NCBI RefSeq assembly: GCF_008386585.1 | Contig: NZ_VUOB01000015.1 | Location: 29,963-93,962 of the forward strand | DNA: 64,000 nt | Origin: Solihabitans fulvus | GTDB taxonomy: Bacteria; Actinomycetota; Actinomycetes; Mycobacteriales; Pseudonocardiaceae | Reading direction: 5' to 3' | Part shown: positions 33,222 through 42,069 of the stretch, piece after piece | Position numbering within the stretch: position 1 is the first letter of the stretch | Layout of the letters: each line of letters begins with the position of its first letter | Notes under the pieces: model-generated | The model's database searches: none | Told to the model about the DNA's origin: nothing | What the model saw: only the letters and a program-made list of their open reading frames with translations | Made by a program: the position numbers and the translations under genes

Positions 33222-33685
33222 CCGCCGAACCAGCTGGGAATGTCGAGTCGGAAGACGTTCGGCGGGGTGACCCTGCGCAGGTCGTCCTCCATGGCCCGCA
33301 GCCGATCCTCGCCGAGCGCGGCCGACCACTTCGCGCGCAGCTCCTCGAAGATCCGCGCCGACCTGGCGAGGCAGTCGTAGCCACGGTCGGTGAGCCGGAC
33401 GACCTTGCGCCGCCCGTCGTTCGCGTCGGCGCGCCTGGTCACGTAGCCGAGGCGCTCCAGCGCGTCGACGGTCTTGCCGGCGGCCTGCTTGGACACGCCG
33501 AGCCTGCGGCCGAGCTCGGCCGCGGTCGCGCCGTCGCGGCCGATGGCCTGGAAGACGAACCCGTGCATGGGCCGCACGTCGGGGTGCCCCTGCCTGGCCA
33601 GCTCCTCGTGCAGCTCGTCGATGAGCACCCGGAACCCGAGCAGCAGCCGCAACGGCAGCTCGAACCCCGGCCGGTCACCCGGCAC
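33218..33685 (-). CDS. MarR family regulator
   Basis: A 155-residue winged-helix regulator. The DNA-binding part is RDGATAAELGRRLGVSKQAAGKTVDALERLGYVTRRADANDGRRKVV at about 50-97, with the wing in DANDGRRK. Flanking helices form the usual dimer interface. GTG start without a strong ribosome-binding site. It converges on mca with stops overlapping, so it is not in that operon. Target unknown; drug or oxidative stress response is typical for the family. Confidence 0.88.
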   Translation of the reverse strand: MPGDRPGFELPLRLLLGFRVLIDELHEELARQGHPDVRPMHGFVFQAIGRDGATAAELGRRLGVSKQAAGKTVDALERLGYVTRRADANDGRRKVVRLTDRGYDCLARSARIFEELRAKWSAALGEDRLRAMEDDLRRVTPPNVFRLDIPSWFGG

Positions 33686-34125
33686 GACGCGTCACCCCGG
33701 TCAGCACACCGACAACCATATTGACCACTACGGGAGCCCGCAACGCGGCCTGCCTGACAACCACCCGCGCCCGTTCCGCCCGATTCAGGCATCCTGCCCC
33801 GCCGCTCTCAGCCACGAACGGGGTAACGCGCATCACATCCGGGCACACCTCACCGACGCGGATTCGGCCCTATTCCAAGCCCGGCGCAAATCGAGTCTCG
33901 CCCCACGAACCTCAAACCGCCACCCCACCATCGGCTACAACAACCCCACCCGCCGATTCCCACCACGGTCATCCCCGAGAGAAATAACCACCACCCCGAG
34001 GCCAGGCAAACCAACCGACAACCCAACCAACAACCTCACCGGGTCGCCCACCCAGGCACTCAAACGCTCATATCCGCGCTGGTCAACGCCCTAGCAACCA
34101 CGCTGGTTCAAGAGGAGCTCGCACC
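33686..34125. other. 440-base C-rich spacer with no supported gene
   Basis: The plus strand is unusually poor in G from about 33890 to 34040 (ACC/AAC-rich). Open frames here encode Pro/Thr/Arg-rich chains with no ribosome-binding site. No RNA gene recognised. Confidence 0.45.
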
Positions 34126-34163
34126 GTGGGGGGCGTGGGGGGCTCGGCCCCCCAACATAATGA
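34126..34163. repeat. tRNA-linked palindromic element, copy 1
   Basis: GTGGGGGGCG runs into the stem-loop GGGGGGC-TCG-GCCCCCC (34137-34153) and then AACATAATGACGA. Copy 2 at 52567-52640 has the same stem-loop followed by AGTGTGACAACGA. Both lie at the 3' side of a minus-strand tRNA gene. Confidence 0.7.
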
Positions 34164-34208
34164 CGAAGAGGCCCCTGTTCGCGCTTTCTGCGAACAGGGG
34201 CCTCTTCG
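34164..34208 (-). terminator. Perfect 19-bp hairpin after tRNA-Leu
   Basis: CGAAGAGGCCCCTGTTCGC (34164-34182) and its exact reverse complement (34190-34208) surround a 7-base loop. It begins 9 bases beyond the 3' end of the minus-strand tRNA-Leu. There is no clear T run, as is common for actinobacterial terminators. Confidence 0.85.
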
Positions 34209-34217
34209 GACTCGGAG

Positions 34218-34300
34218 TGCGCGAGGGGGGAGTTGAACCCCCACGTCCTTTCGGACACACGGACCTGAACCGTGCGCGTCTGCCATTCCGCCACTCGCGC
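34218..34300 (-). tRNA. tRNA-Leu (anticodon CAG)
   Basis: Read on the minus strand, the acceptor stem GCGCGAG pairs with CTCGCGC, followed by discriminator A; CCA is not encoded. The D arm starts GGCGGAATGGCAGAC, the anticodon loop is TTCAGGT in stem CACGG/CCGTG (anticodon at 34265-34267), a long variable arm follows (TGTCCGAAAGGACG), and the T arm is GGGGGTTCAACTCCCCC. The long variable arm confirms the Leu class. Length 83 bases. Confidence 0.95.
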
Positions 34301-34418
34301 TGGCCTGACGAAACGAAGCCTAGCACGGGCCCAGGACGGGTATCCAACTGACCCGTGTCGCCCATGCCGCGCACGGATACGATCGGGTCAGGAAGTCGCC
34401 GTGTAGAGGGAGTCGACC

Positions 34419-35660
34419 GTGGGCCTCGTGCAGCGCTTCGAGCGCCGTCTCGAAGGCATCGTGGGCAACACCTTCGCGCGCGTGTTCGGGGGCAGCGTCG
34501 TTCCGCAGGAGGTCGCCCAGGCACTACAGCGGGAAGCCGAGGGCAACATCCGCGAGCTCGCGGGTGGTCGTCTACTCGCACCGAACCACTACACGGTGCT
34601 GCTCGGCCCGCAGGACCATGATCGTCTTGCGGGCGACGGGCAGGATGAACTGCGCATCACCCAACTACTCGAAGATTGCGTACGAGAGCACCTCGCCGAG
34701 TTCGGGTGGGACACCTATGGTGACGTCGTAGTCTCCCTGGAGCGCTCTGACGCGCTGCACACCGGACAGTTCCGAACCAGCTCGTCCGTCGACCCCGACG
34801 TACGCCGACGGTCAGCACCACCTCGCACCGCAGGAGACCGATCCATGAGCCAGCCTCCCGGCCACGGCCAGCACCCCGAGGGCGACCCGTATGCCCAGCA
34901 GGGGCAGTACGGCTACGGACAAGGACAGGGTCAGCCCGGCTACGACCCGAACTACGGGCAGCAGCAGGGCGGCTACGGCGCCCCGCAGCCCGGGTACGAC
35001 CAGGGTTACGGCCAGCAGCCGCAGCAGGGCTACGACCAGGGTTACGGCCAGCAGCCGCAGCAGGGCTACGACCAGGGCTATGGCCAGCAGCCCCAGCAGG
35101 GCTACGACCAGGGCTACGGCCAGCAGCCCGGGTACGACCAGGGCTACGGGCAGCAGCCGCCGCCGCAGGGCTATGACCAGGGCTACGGCCAGCAGCCGCA
35201 GCAGGGTTACGACCAGGGCTACGGGCAGCAGCCCCAGCAGGGCTATGACCAGGGCTACGGCCAGCAGCCGCAGCAGGGTTACGACCAGGGCTACGGGCAG
35301 CAGCAGGGCGGTTACCAGCAGGACCCCGCCGGTGGCTACGCGCCGCCAGCCGTGCAGACCGGCCCCCGCCAGCTGTCCGCGGTGCTCCAGCTCGACGACG
35401 GTTCGAACCGGACGTACAACCTGAAGCAGGGCGGCAACGTCGTCGGCCGTGGGCAGGACGCGGACTTCCGACTTCCCGACACGGGGGTCTCCAGAAGGCA
35501 CCTGGAGATCACCTGGGATGGTCAGAGTGCAATGCTCGCTGATCTCGGTTCGACAAACGGCACCACGGTGAACGGCACTCCAGTGCAGACTTGGCAGCTC
35601 GCGGAAGGCGACGTCGTCCGCATCGGCCACTCCTCGCTGATGTTCCGTACCCAGGGCTGA
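34419..35660 (+). CDS. fhaA: FhaA: FHA domain protein with DUF3662 and a long YGQ repeat linker
   Basis: A 413-residue protein, first in the pknB operon. Residues 1-110 are the DUF3662 domain ([21 protein letters not shown]). Residues 192-296 are nine copies of [12 protein letters not shown], a disordered Tyr/Gly/Gln linker much more regular than in mycobacterial FhaA. The FHA domain is at about 322-413, with phosphothreonine-binding residues in [22 protein letters not shown] and [10 protein letters not shown]. It binds phosphorylated partners such as the pseudokinase MviN and links PknB signalling to wall synthesis. GTG start with GAGGGAG upstream. Confidence 0.93.
   Translation: MGLVQRFERRLEGIVGNTFARVFGGSVVPQEVAQALQREAEGNIRELAGGRLLAPNHYTVLLGPQDHDRLAGDGQDELRITQLLEDCVREHLAEFGWDTYGDVVVSLERSDALHTGQFRTSSSVDPDVRRRSAPPRTAGDRSMSQPPGHGQHPEGDPYAQQGQYGYGQGQGQPGYDPNYGQQQGGYGAPQPGYDQGYGQQPQQGYDQGYGQQPQQGYDQGYGQQPQQGYDQGYGQQPGYDQGYGQQPPPQGYDQGYGQQPQQGYDQGYGQQPQQGYDQGYGQQPQQGYDQGYGQQQGGYQQDPAGGYAPPAVQTGPRQLSAVLQLDDGSNRTYNLKQGGNVVGRGQDADFRLPDTGVSRRHLEITWDGQSAMLADLGSTNGTTVNGTPVQTWQLAEGDVVRIGHSSLMFRTQG
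34992..35306 (+). repeat. In-frame tandem repeat coding [12 protein letters not shown]
   Basis: Nine units inside fhaA; the unit is 36 bases, with the fourth and ninth shortened to 30 and the fifth extended to 39. Codon choices differ between units at third positions (GGC/GGT, TAC/TAT), so the array is not a fresh duplication. Confidence 0.92.
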
Positions 35661-35712
35661 GGCGTCGACCGGCGACGGCAGTCAGTACTCAAGGCGGGAG
35701 CGGTCACAACCG

Positions 35713-36171
35713 GTGCCAGAGCTGGTGATGCAGCTGACCAGAGCGGGTTTCCTTGTCCTGCTCTGGCTGTTCGTGCTGGCCGCGCTACGAGTGGTCCGCT
35801 CCGATCTCTACGCTGCCTCTGGGCTCCGGGTGTCCGCACCCGGGTTCCGCAAGGCAGCAAGGAAGGGCTCCCGGGGAAAGGCGCCTCGGCAACTCGTGGT
35901 CACCCACGGGGCGCTGGCCGGCACCCGGATCGCCCTTGACGGTCGCCCCATCCTGATCGGCCGCGCAGACGATTCGACCCTCGTGCTCGATGACGACTTC
36001 GCGTCCACCCGACACGCGAGGCTGTCTTTGCGCGGAACCGACTGGTACGTGGAGGATCTCGGCTCCACGAACGGAAGCTACCTAGACCGGGCGAAGGTCA
36101 CGGCACCCCTCCGGGTCCCGCTCGGCGTCCCGATCCGCATCGGCAAAACGGTGATCGAGCTGCGCTCATGA
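35713..36171 (+). CDS. fhaB: FhaB (FipA): membrane-anchored FHA domain protein
   Basis: A 152-residue protein. A single helix at about 10-28 (RAGFLVLLWLFVLAALRVV) anchors it. The FHA domain is at 75-152, with LIGRADDSTLVLDDDFASTRHARL and DLGSTNGSYLDRAKV carrying the phosphothreonine site. It is the second gene of the operon, and its stop overlaps the pstP start by 4 bases. In mycobacteria this protein is a PknA/PknB substrate that recruits division factors; the conserved position supports the same role. GTG at 35713. Confidence 0.92.
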   Translation: MPELVMQLTRAGFLVLLWLFVLAALRVVRSDLYAASGLRVSAPGFRKAARKGSRGKAPRQLVVTHGALAGTRIALDGRPILIGRADDSTLVLDDDFASTRHARLSLRGTDWYVEDLGSTNGSYLDRAKVTAPLRVPLGVPIRIGKTVIELRS

Positions 36172-37577
36172 CCCTCGTCCTTCGATACGCAGCCCGCAGC
36201 GACCGGGGCCTGGTCCGTTCCAACAACCAGGACTCCGTGTACGCGGGCCCGCGCCTGCTCGCGCTCGCCGACGGCATGGGCGGCCACGCCGCCGGTGAGG
36301 TGGCCAGCAAGGTCGTCATCGCCGCGCTCGCGTCGCTCGACGACGACGAGCCGGGCGACGACCTGCTCAGCCAGCTGCGCGAGGCGGTGCAGGCCGGCAA
36401 CGGCGCCATCGCCGACCTCGTCGCCAGCGACCCCGACCTGGACGGCATGGGCACGACGCTCACCGCCGTCCTGTTCGCCGGCAGCAGGCTCGGCCTCGTC
36501 CACATTGGCGACTCGCGCGCCTACCTCCAGCGAAACGGCTCCTTCGCCCAGATCACGCACGACGACACGTTCGTCCAGTCGCTGATCGACGAGGGCCGGA
36601 TCACCGAGGAGGAGGCGGCGACGCACCCGCAGCGCTCGCTGCTGCTGCGCGCGCTCACCGGTCACGAGGTCGAACCGAGCCTCACCGTCAGGGAAGCCCG
36701 CGCTGGCGACCGGTTCCTGATCTGCTCCGACGGACTCTCCGGGCCGGTCAGCCTGGAGACCCTGGCCGAGGCGATCAAGATCCCCGACCCGCACCTGTGC
36801 GCCGACCGCATGATCGAGCTGGCGCTCAAGGGCGGCGGCCCGGACAACGTCACCTGCGTCGTGGCCGACGTGGTGGACATCGACTTCGGCGAGGACACCC
36901 CGATCGTCGGCGGCGCGGCCGGTGACGGCAGCGAGGACCCCCCGCCGCCGGACTCCCCCGCGTCCCGCGCCGGATCTCTGACGCCGCGCCCGACTCCGCC
37001 GCCGAGGGTGGAGTCGCCGGCCGAGGCGCCGGACCCGAAGGCCAAGCGCCGCAAACGTTTCCGCCTGCTGCTCCTGCTGGTCGTGCTCCTCGTGCTGCTC
37101 GCGGCCGCCGGCTTCGGCACCAGGTACTGGGTGCTCCGCCAGTACTACGTGAGCGCGTCGGACACCGGCGAGGTGTCGATCTTCCAGGGCGTCCGGGGCA
37201 GCGTGTTCGGCATCAAGCTGCACCGCAACGTCGAGGGCTCCTGCGCGCCGAACCTGCCGCAGGCCTGCGAGATGATGAAGGTGGACGACCTCGCGGCCAC
37301 CATGCGCGACGTCGTGCGCAGCGGCATCACCGACGTCGACGGGCTGGAGGGCGCCCGCGCCAAGATCCGGCAGCTGCGCCTCGAGCAGCTGCTGCCGATC
37401 TGCGCGACGACCTCGCCAGGGTCCAACACCACACCGACGAGTCCCACCTCACCGCCGCCGACGGGCGGCGAACAGTCCTCCGGGTCGCCGGAGCCGCCCA
37501 ACACGGACGCCACCCCGGTGCCGTCCAACCAGCCGCGCCCCGGTGAGACGTGCCGGACCCGACGAGGAACCGGTTGA
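36168..37577 (+). CDS. pstP: PstP: PP2C-type Ser/Thr protein phosphatase
   Basis: A 469-residue phosphatase. The cytoplasmic PP2C domain (about 5-240) has the metal-binding motifs RSNNQDSVY, LADGMGGHAAGE, GDSRAYL, CSDGLSG and GGPDNVTCVV. A Pro-rich linker leads to a membrane helix at about 297-320 (RLLLLLVVLLVLLAAAGFG), and a 150-residue outside domain follows, ending in a Ser/Thr/Pro tail. It reverses phosphorylation by PknA and PknB. Its ATG overlaps the fhaB stop, and its TGA shares a base with the rodA start. Confidence 0.94.
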   Translation: MTLVLRYAARSDRGLVRSNNQDSVYAGPRLLALADGMGGHAAGEVASKVVIAALASLDDDEPGDDLLSQLREAVQAGNGAIADLVASDPDLDGMGTTLTAVLFAGSRLGLVHIGDSRAYLQRNGSFAQITHDDTFVQSLIDEGRITEEEAATHPQRSLLLRALTGHEVEPSLTVREARAGDRFLICSDGLSGPVSLETLAEAIKIPDPHLCADRMIELALKGGGPDNVTCVVADVVDIDFGEDTPIVGGAAGDGSEDPPPPDSPASRAGSLTPRPTPPPRVESPAEAPDPKAKRRKRFRLLLLLVVLLVLLAAAGFGTRYWVLRQYYVSASDTGEVSIFQGVRGSVFGIKLHRNVEGSCAPNLPQACEMMKVDDLAATMRDVVRSGITDVDGLEGARAKIRQLRLEQLLPICATTSPGSNTTPTSPTSPPPTGGEQSSGSPEPPNTDATPVPSNQPRPGETCRTRRGTG

Positions 37578-39046
37578 TGGCTGTACCGACTCCCGGCGGG
37601 GGAGGCGTGGCCACCGGGCCGGCGAGTGCCACGTCCCCTGGCATACGTCCGCCCACGCGACGGGGCACCGAGCTGGTCATGCTCGCGTTCGCCGCCGCGA
37701 TCGTCACTGGCGCGATGATCCTCGTCGAGGCGAACCAGCAGCAGTCGATGTCGCTGGACATCCTGTACTACGGGCTCGCCTACCTCGCGCTGTTCGGCGT
37801 CGCGCACCTGGCCGTGCGCAGGTGGGCGCCGTACGCGGATCCGCTGATCCTGCCGTGCGTCGCGCTGCTCAACGGCCTCGGCCTGGTGATGATCCACCGC
37901 CTTGACCCGGCGCTGCGCGCGCAGGCGGCCGCTCGCGAGCACGCCTACACCGACGCGGCGCCCAAGCAGCTCGTCTGGACCACGATCGGCCTCGTGCTGT
38001 TCATCGCCGTGCTGATGCTGATCAAGGATCACCGCACGCTTGCGCGCTACGGCTACACCTTCGGCCTGGTCGGCCTGGTGCTGTTGGCGCTGCCCGGCAT
38101 GCTGCCGGCGTCGATGTCCAGCGCGGGCGGCGCGAAGCTGTGGCTGATCCTCGGCCCGTTCTCGATCCAGCCAGGTGAGTTCGCCAAGATCCTGCTGCTG
38201 ATCTTCTTCGCCGCGTTCCTCGTCTCCAAACGCGACCTGTTCACGATCGCCGGCCGCCGGTTCCTCGGCATGGACCTGCCGCGCGCCCGCGACCTCGGCC
38301 CGCTGCTGGTCGCCTGCGTGATGGCGTTCGGCGTGCTGGCGCTGGAGAACGACCTCGGCCAGTCGCTGTTGATGTTCGGCGTCGTGCTGATCATGCTGTA
38401 CGTGGCGACCGAGCGGTCGTCCTGGATCGTGGTCGGCCTCGTCCTGTTCGCCGCCGCGTGCATCCTGGCCTACAAGCTGTTCCCGCACTTCCAGGTGCGC
38501 GTGTCGGCGTGGCTGAACCCGGACGCCATCTACGACGCGGACTTCGGCAGCAGCTACCAGCTGATGCAGGGCCTGTTCGGCATCGCGACCGGCGGGATCT
38601 TCGGCACCGGCTGGGGCGCGGGCAGGCCCGACATCGTGCCGGTGTCCAACAGCGACTTCATCGTCACCTCGTTCGGCGAGGAGCTCGGCTTCATCGGGCT
38701 CGCCGCGATCCTGATGATCTACCTGCTGCTGGTGATGCGCGGCCTGCGCGGGGCCCTCGCGGTCCGCGACACGTTCGGCAAGCTGCTCGCCGGCGGCCTC
38801 GCGTTCAGCGTCGGCGTGCAGACGTTCATCATCGTCGGCGGCGTCACCAAGCTGATCCCGCTGACCGGCATCACCACGCCGTTCCTCGCCAACGGCGGTT
38901 CCTCGCTGCTGGCCAACTACATTCTCGTCGCCCTGCTGCTGCGCATCTCCGACACCGCGCGGCGGCCGCAGGCGAGCAGTCGGCCCAAGCCGCCGCAGCC
39001 GGCCATCGCCGACCAGCACACCGTCCTCGTGGAGCGGCCGACATGA
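37577..39046 (+). CDS. rodA: RodA: SEDS peptidoglycan polymerase
   Basis: A 489-residue membrane protein with about twelve helices, of the RodA/FtsW/SpoVE family. Key blocks are LILGPFSIQPGEFAKILLLIF (catalytic loop with the conserved Glu), LENDLGQSLLMFGV (with the essential Asp) and TSFGEELGFIGLAAI, then LTGITTPFLANGGSSLLANY. It polymerises lipid II glycan chains during elongation with the partner PbpA, encoded next with a 4-base overlap. I chose ATG at 37577, overlapping the pstP stop; an upstream in-frame start adds nine residues. Extra N-terminal 40 residues are Pro/Thr-rich. Confidence 0.93.
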   Translation: MAVPTPGGGGVATGPASATSPGIRPPTRRGTELVMLAFAAAIVTGAMILVEANQQQSMSLDILYYGLAYLALFGVAHLAVRRWAPYADPLILPCVALLNGLGLVMIHRLDPALRAQAAAREHAYTDAAPKQLVWTTIGLVLFIAVLMLIKDHRTLARYGYTFGLVGLVLLALPGMLPASMSSAGGAKLWLILGPFSIQPGEFAKILLLIFFAAFLVSKRDLFTIAGRRFLGMDLPRARDLGPLLVACVMAFGVLALENDLGQSLLMFGVVLIMLYVATERSSWIVVGLVLFAAACILAYKLFPHFQVRVSAWLNPDAIYDADFGSSYQLMQGLFGIATGGIFGTGWGAGRPDIVPVSNSDFIVTSFGEELGFIGLAAILMIYLLLVMRGLRGALAVRDTFGKLLAGGLAFSVGVQTFIIVGGVTKLIPLTGITTPFLANGGSSLLANYILVALLLRISDTARRPQASSRPKPPQPAIADQHTVLVERPT

Positions 39047-40551
39047 ACACTCCGCTCCGCAGGGTCGGCCTCGCGATGATGGTGATGATCGTTCTGCTGC
39101 TGGCGAACGCCACCTACGTGCAGGTGATCAAGGCAGACGACTACCGCAAGGACCCCCGCAACCAGCGGGTGTTGCTCGACGAGTACGCCAGGCAGCGCGG
39201 CCAGATCATCGCCGGCGACAACAAGACCCAGCTGGCCAACGTCACCGGCACCACCGACCGGCTGCGCTACCTGCGCACCTACCCCAACGGGGCGCTCTAC
39301 GCGCCGGTGACCGGCTACTACTCGACGATCTACTCGTCCAACGGCATCGAGCACGCCGAGGACGACGTGCTCAACGGCTCGGACGACCGGCTGTTCGTGC
39401 GTCGGCTCTCCGACCTGATCACGGGCCGGGACCCGCGCGGCGGCAGCGTGCAGACCTCGATCAACACGGCCGCCCAGCAGGCCGCGTACACCGCGCTGAC
39501 CTCGCGCGGCCTGACCGGCGCGGTGGTCGCGATCGACCCGAAGACCGGCCAGATCCTGGCCAGCGTGAGCACCCCGTCCTACGACCCGAACCGGCTGGCC
39601 AGCCACGACGGCACCGAGCAGAAGAAGGCGTGGACGGAGTACACCGACCCGAACGGTCCGCAGCCGATGCTCAACCGGGCCGTGACGGCGACCTACCCGC
39701 CCGGCTCGACCTTCAAGCTGGTCGTCACCGCGGCGGCGCTCGCCGACGGCAAGAACAAGGACACCCAGCTGACCGCGGCGCCGACCATCGACATCAACAA
39801 GAACACCAAGCTGGAGAACTACAACGGCAGCACCTGCGGCAGCGGCCAGACCGCCTCGTTGCAGGACGCGCTCGCGCTGTCCTGCAACACCGCGTTCGCC
39901 CAGCTGGCGCACGACCTCGGCCCGGACAAGCTGCGCGACCAGGCGGCCAAGTTCGGCATCGGCCAGAACGGCCTCCAGGTGCCGCTGCCGGTGTCGCGAT
40001 CCTGCATCGGCCCGACCGTGCCAAGCGACAACTGCATGACCATCGCGGACTCCGACGCGCTGTACTCCACCGGCATCGGGCAGCGTGACGTCAGCCTGAC
40101 GCCGCTGGAGAACGCGGAGATCGCGGCGACGATCGCCAACGGCGGGCAGCGGATGCAGCCCAACATGGTGAAGGCGATCCTCGGCCCCGACCTGTCCCCG
40201 GTCGAGACCACCAAGCCTGTCGTGGCCGGCCAGGCGATGAGCTCCGACGACGCCGCAACGCTGCGCGACATGATGATCAAGTCGGAGCAGCACACCGGCG
40301 GCGAGGGCCAGCTGTCCGGCGTCACCATCGCGTCCAAGACGGGCACCGCCGAGCACGGCACCGACCCGCGCCACACGCCGCCGCACGCCTGGTACGTGGC
40401 CTTCGACGCCTCCACACCGGGCGGCCCCAAGGTCGCGGTGGCCGTCATCGTGGAGAACGGCGGCGACCGGGGGCTCGGCGCGACCGGCGGCAAGGTGGCC
40501 GCGCCCATCGGCCGCGCGGTCATCGGCGCCATCCTGGGGGGTGGCGGCTGA
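39043..40551 (+). CDS. pbpA: PbpA: class B penicillin-binding protein
   Basis: A 502-residue transpeptidase. An N-terminal anchor helix ([23 protein letters not shown]) is followed by the dimerisation domain and the transpeptidase domain. The active-site triads are Ser222 in GSTFK, Ser280 in SCN and Lys432 in KTGT. It cross-links peptidoglycan made by RodA. The gene overlaps rodA (ATGA) and pknA (one base). Two to four Cys residues outside the membrane (STCGSG, SCN, RSCIG, NCMT) could form disulfides, as in mycobacterial PbpA. Confidence 0.94.
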   Translation: MNTPLRRVGLAMMVMIVLLLANATYVQVIKADDYRKDPRNQRVLLDEYARQRGQIIAGDNKTQLANVTGTTDRLRYLRTYPNGALYAPVTGYYSTIYSSNGIEHAEDDVLNGSDDRLFVRRLSDLITGRDPRGGSVQTSINTAAQQAAYTALTSRGLTGAVVAIDPKTGQILASVSTPSYDPNRLASHDGTEQKKAWTEYTDPNGPQPMLNRAVTATYPPGSTFKLVVTAAALADGKNKDTQLTAAPTIDINKNTKLENYNGSTCGSGQTASLQDALALSCNTAFAQLAHDLGPDKLRDQAAKFGIGQNGLQVPLPVSRSCIGPTVPSDNCMTIADSDALYSTGIGQRDVSLTPLENAEIAATIANGGQRMQPNMVKAILGPDLSPVETTKPVVAGQAMSSDDAATLRDMMIKSEQHTGGEGQLSGVTIASKTGTAEHGTDPRHTPPHAWYVAFDASTPGGPKVAVAVIVENGGDRGLGATGGKVAAPIGRAVIGAILGGGG

Positions 40552-41981
40552 TGCTCACCACCGGCCACCTGCTCGCCGAGCGCTACCGGCTCGGCAGGCG
40601 CATCGCCGTCGGTGGGATGGGCGAGGTCTGGGAGGCTGCGGACACCCGGCTGGACCGCAAGGTCGCGGTCAAGGTGCTCAAGCCGGAGCTGTGCGGCGAC
40701 GCCGAGTTCCTGCACCGCTTCCGCACCGAGGCGCGCACCACCGCCTCGCTGAACCACCCCGGCATCGCGGCCGTGCACGACTACGGCGAGACGGCGTCCC
40801 TGCCGGACGGCCCGCAGGACACCGCGTACCTGGTGATGGAACTCGTGGAGGGCGACCCGCTCGCGGCGATCATCGCCAAGGGGCGGCTGACCGCCGACCG
40901 CACGCTGGACATCCTCGAACAGGCCGGCACCGCGCTCCAGGCCGCGCACCAGCGCGGCCTGGTGCACCGGGACGTCAAGCCCGGCAACATCCTGGTCACG
41001 CCGACCGGGCAGGTGAAGCTGACCGACTTCGGCATCGCCAAGGCCGCCGACGCCGCGCCGGTGACCAGGTCGGGCATGGTGATGGGCACCGCGCACTACA
41101 TCGCCCCGGAACAGGCGCTGGGCAGCGAGGCCGAACCGGCCAGCGACGTCTACTCGCTCGCCGTGTGCGGCTACGAGTGCCTGGCGGGCCGGCGGCCGTT
41201 CCTGTCGGAGAACGCGGTCACCGTCGCGATGATGCACATCCGCGACCTGCCGCCGCCGCTGCCGCCGGACGTGCCGCCGGGTCCGCGCGCCCTGATCGAG
41301 GCCACCCTGGTGAAGGACCCGAGGCAGCGCTACCGCAGCGGTGGCGAGTTCTCGGCTGCGGTCACCGCGGTGCGGCTCGGCCAGCCGCTGCCGACGCCGT
41401 CCGGGCTGGCGATGGCCGGCCCGATGAGCATGCCCGGCCTCGTCCCGCAGCAACCGCTGATGGGCAACACCGGTTCGATGACGGGGATGCGGCCGGTCGG
41501 GCCGCCGCCGATGCAGCACGGGCCGCCCGGTCTCGCCCAGCACACCGGCGCGTTTCGGCAGGCGCAGCAACAACAACAGCCGCCGCAGCGGAACCGGACC
41601 GGCCTGTGGGTGCTCGTCGCCGTGCTGGCCACCGCGCTCGTGGTGCTGGGCGTGTTCGTGGTGGTGATGGCGACACGCAACAATGGTGCGTCGCCGCCGA
41701 CCGGCCAGCGCGACACCGGCACGACTCGATCGGTCAGCGAGTCGACCGGTTCGGTGGGACACGGCGTGCCAGGCCAGGTCACGATCGACGCGCACGACTA
41801 TGTCAACCGGCCTGCGGCCGAAGTGCGGACCAGGTTGATGCAGAACCAGCTCGTGCCCGAGGTGAAGACGCCGCAGGGTGACACGCCGCGAGATCCGCAG
41901 CGCTGCGTGGTGACAGATCTCGCGCCTGTCGGTCAGGTGGCGATCGGTTCGAGGGTGGCGGTCACATGTGCGCCCCAGTGA
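40551..41981 (+). CDS. pknA: PknA: Ser/Thr protein kinase with one PASTA-like domain
   Basis: A 476-residue membrane kinase. The kinase domain is at about 9-270, with the glycine loop [11 protein letters not shown], Lys in VAVKVLK, catalytic Asp141 in HRDVKPGN and DFGIAK. A Pro/Gln/Met-rich linker precedes a membrane helix at 352-375. The outside part ends with a PASTA-like unit (about 403-474: [22 protein letters not shown], ending [13 protein letters not shown]). Mycobacterial PknA has no PASTA domain, so this one may sense muropeptides or lipid II. It controls growth and division with PknB. Confidence 0.93.
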   Translation: MLTTGHLLAERYRLGRRIAVGGMGEVWEAADTRLDRKVAVKVLKPELCGDAEFLHRFRTEARTTASLNHPGIAAVHDYGETASLPDGPQDTAYLVMELVEGDPLAAIIAKGRLTADRTLDILEQAGTALQAAHQRGLVHRDVKPGNILVTPTGQVKLTDFGIAKAADAAPVTRSGMVMGTAHYIAPEQALGSEAEPASDVYSLAVCGYECLAGRRPFLSENAVTVAMMHIRDLPPPLPPDVPPGPRALIEATLVKDPRQRYRSGGEFSAAVTAVRLGQPLPTPSGLAMAGPMSMPGLVPQQPLMGNTGSMTGMRPVGPPPMQHGPPGLAQHTGAFRQAQQQQQPPQRNRTGLWVLVAVLATALVVLGVFVVVMATRNNGASPPTGQRDTGTTRSVSESTGSVGHGVPGQVTIDAHDYVNRPAAEVRTRLMQNQLVPEVKTPQGDTPRDPQRCVVTDLAPVGQVAIGSRVAVTCAPQ

Positions 41982-42069
41982 ATCGACTCGCCAGGCCGGA
42001 CTGGCACCGAAGGCTCCACGCGGCAGGCATGATGAGGCGAACGTTGACGAGGATCGGGACGACGCACCG

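Noticed and set aside
33686..34080. Pro/Thr-rich open frames in the C-rich spacer
   Set aside because: No ribosome-binding site and codon use unlike the neighbouring genes.
34126..34300. Possible integration site of a mobile element at tRNA-Leu
   Set aside because: No integrase, no duplicated tRNA 3' end and normal conserved genes follow; the hairpin is best read as a terminator.
34992..35306. Possible CRISPR array from the 36-bp periodicity
   Set aside because: The repeats are contiguous with no spacers, lie in frame inside fhaA and code [12 protein letters not shown].
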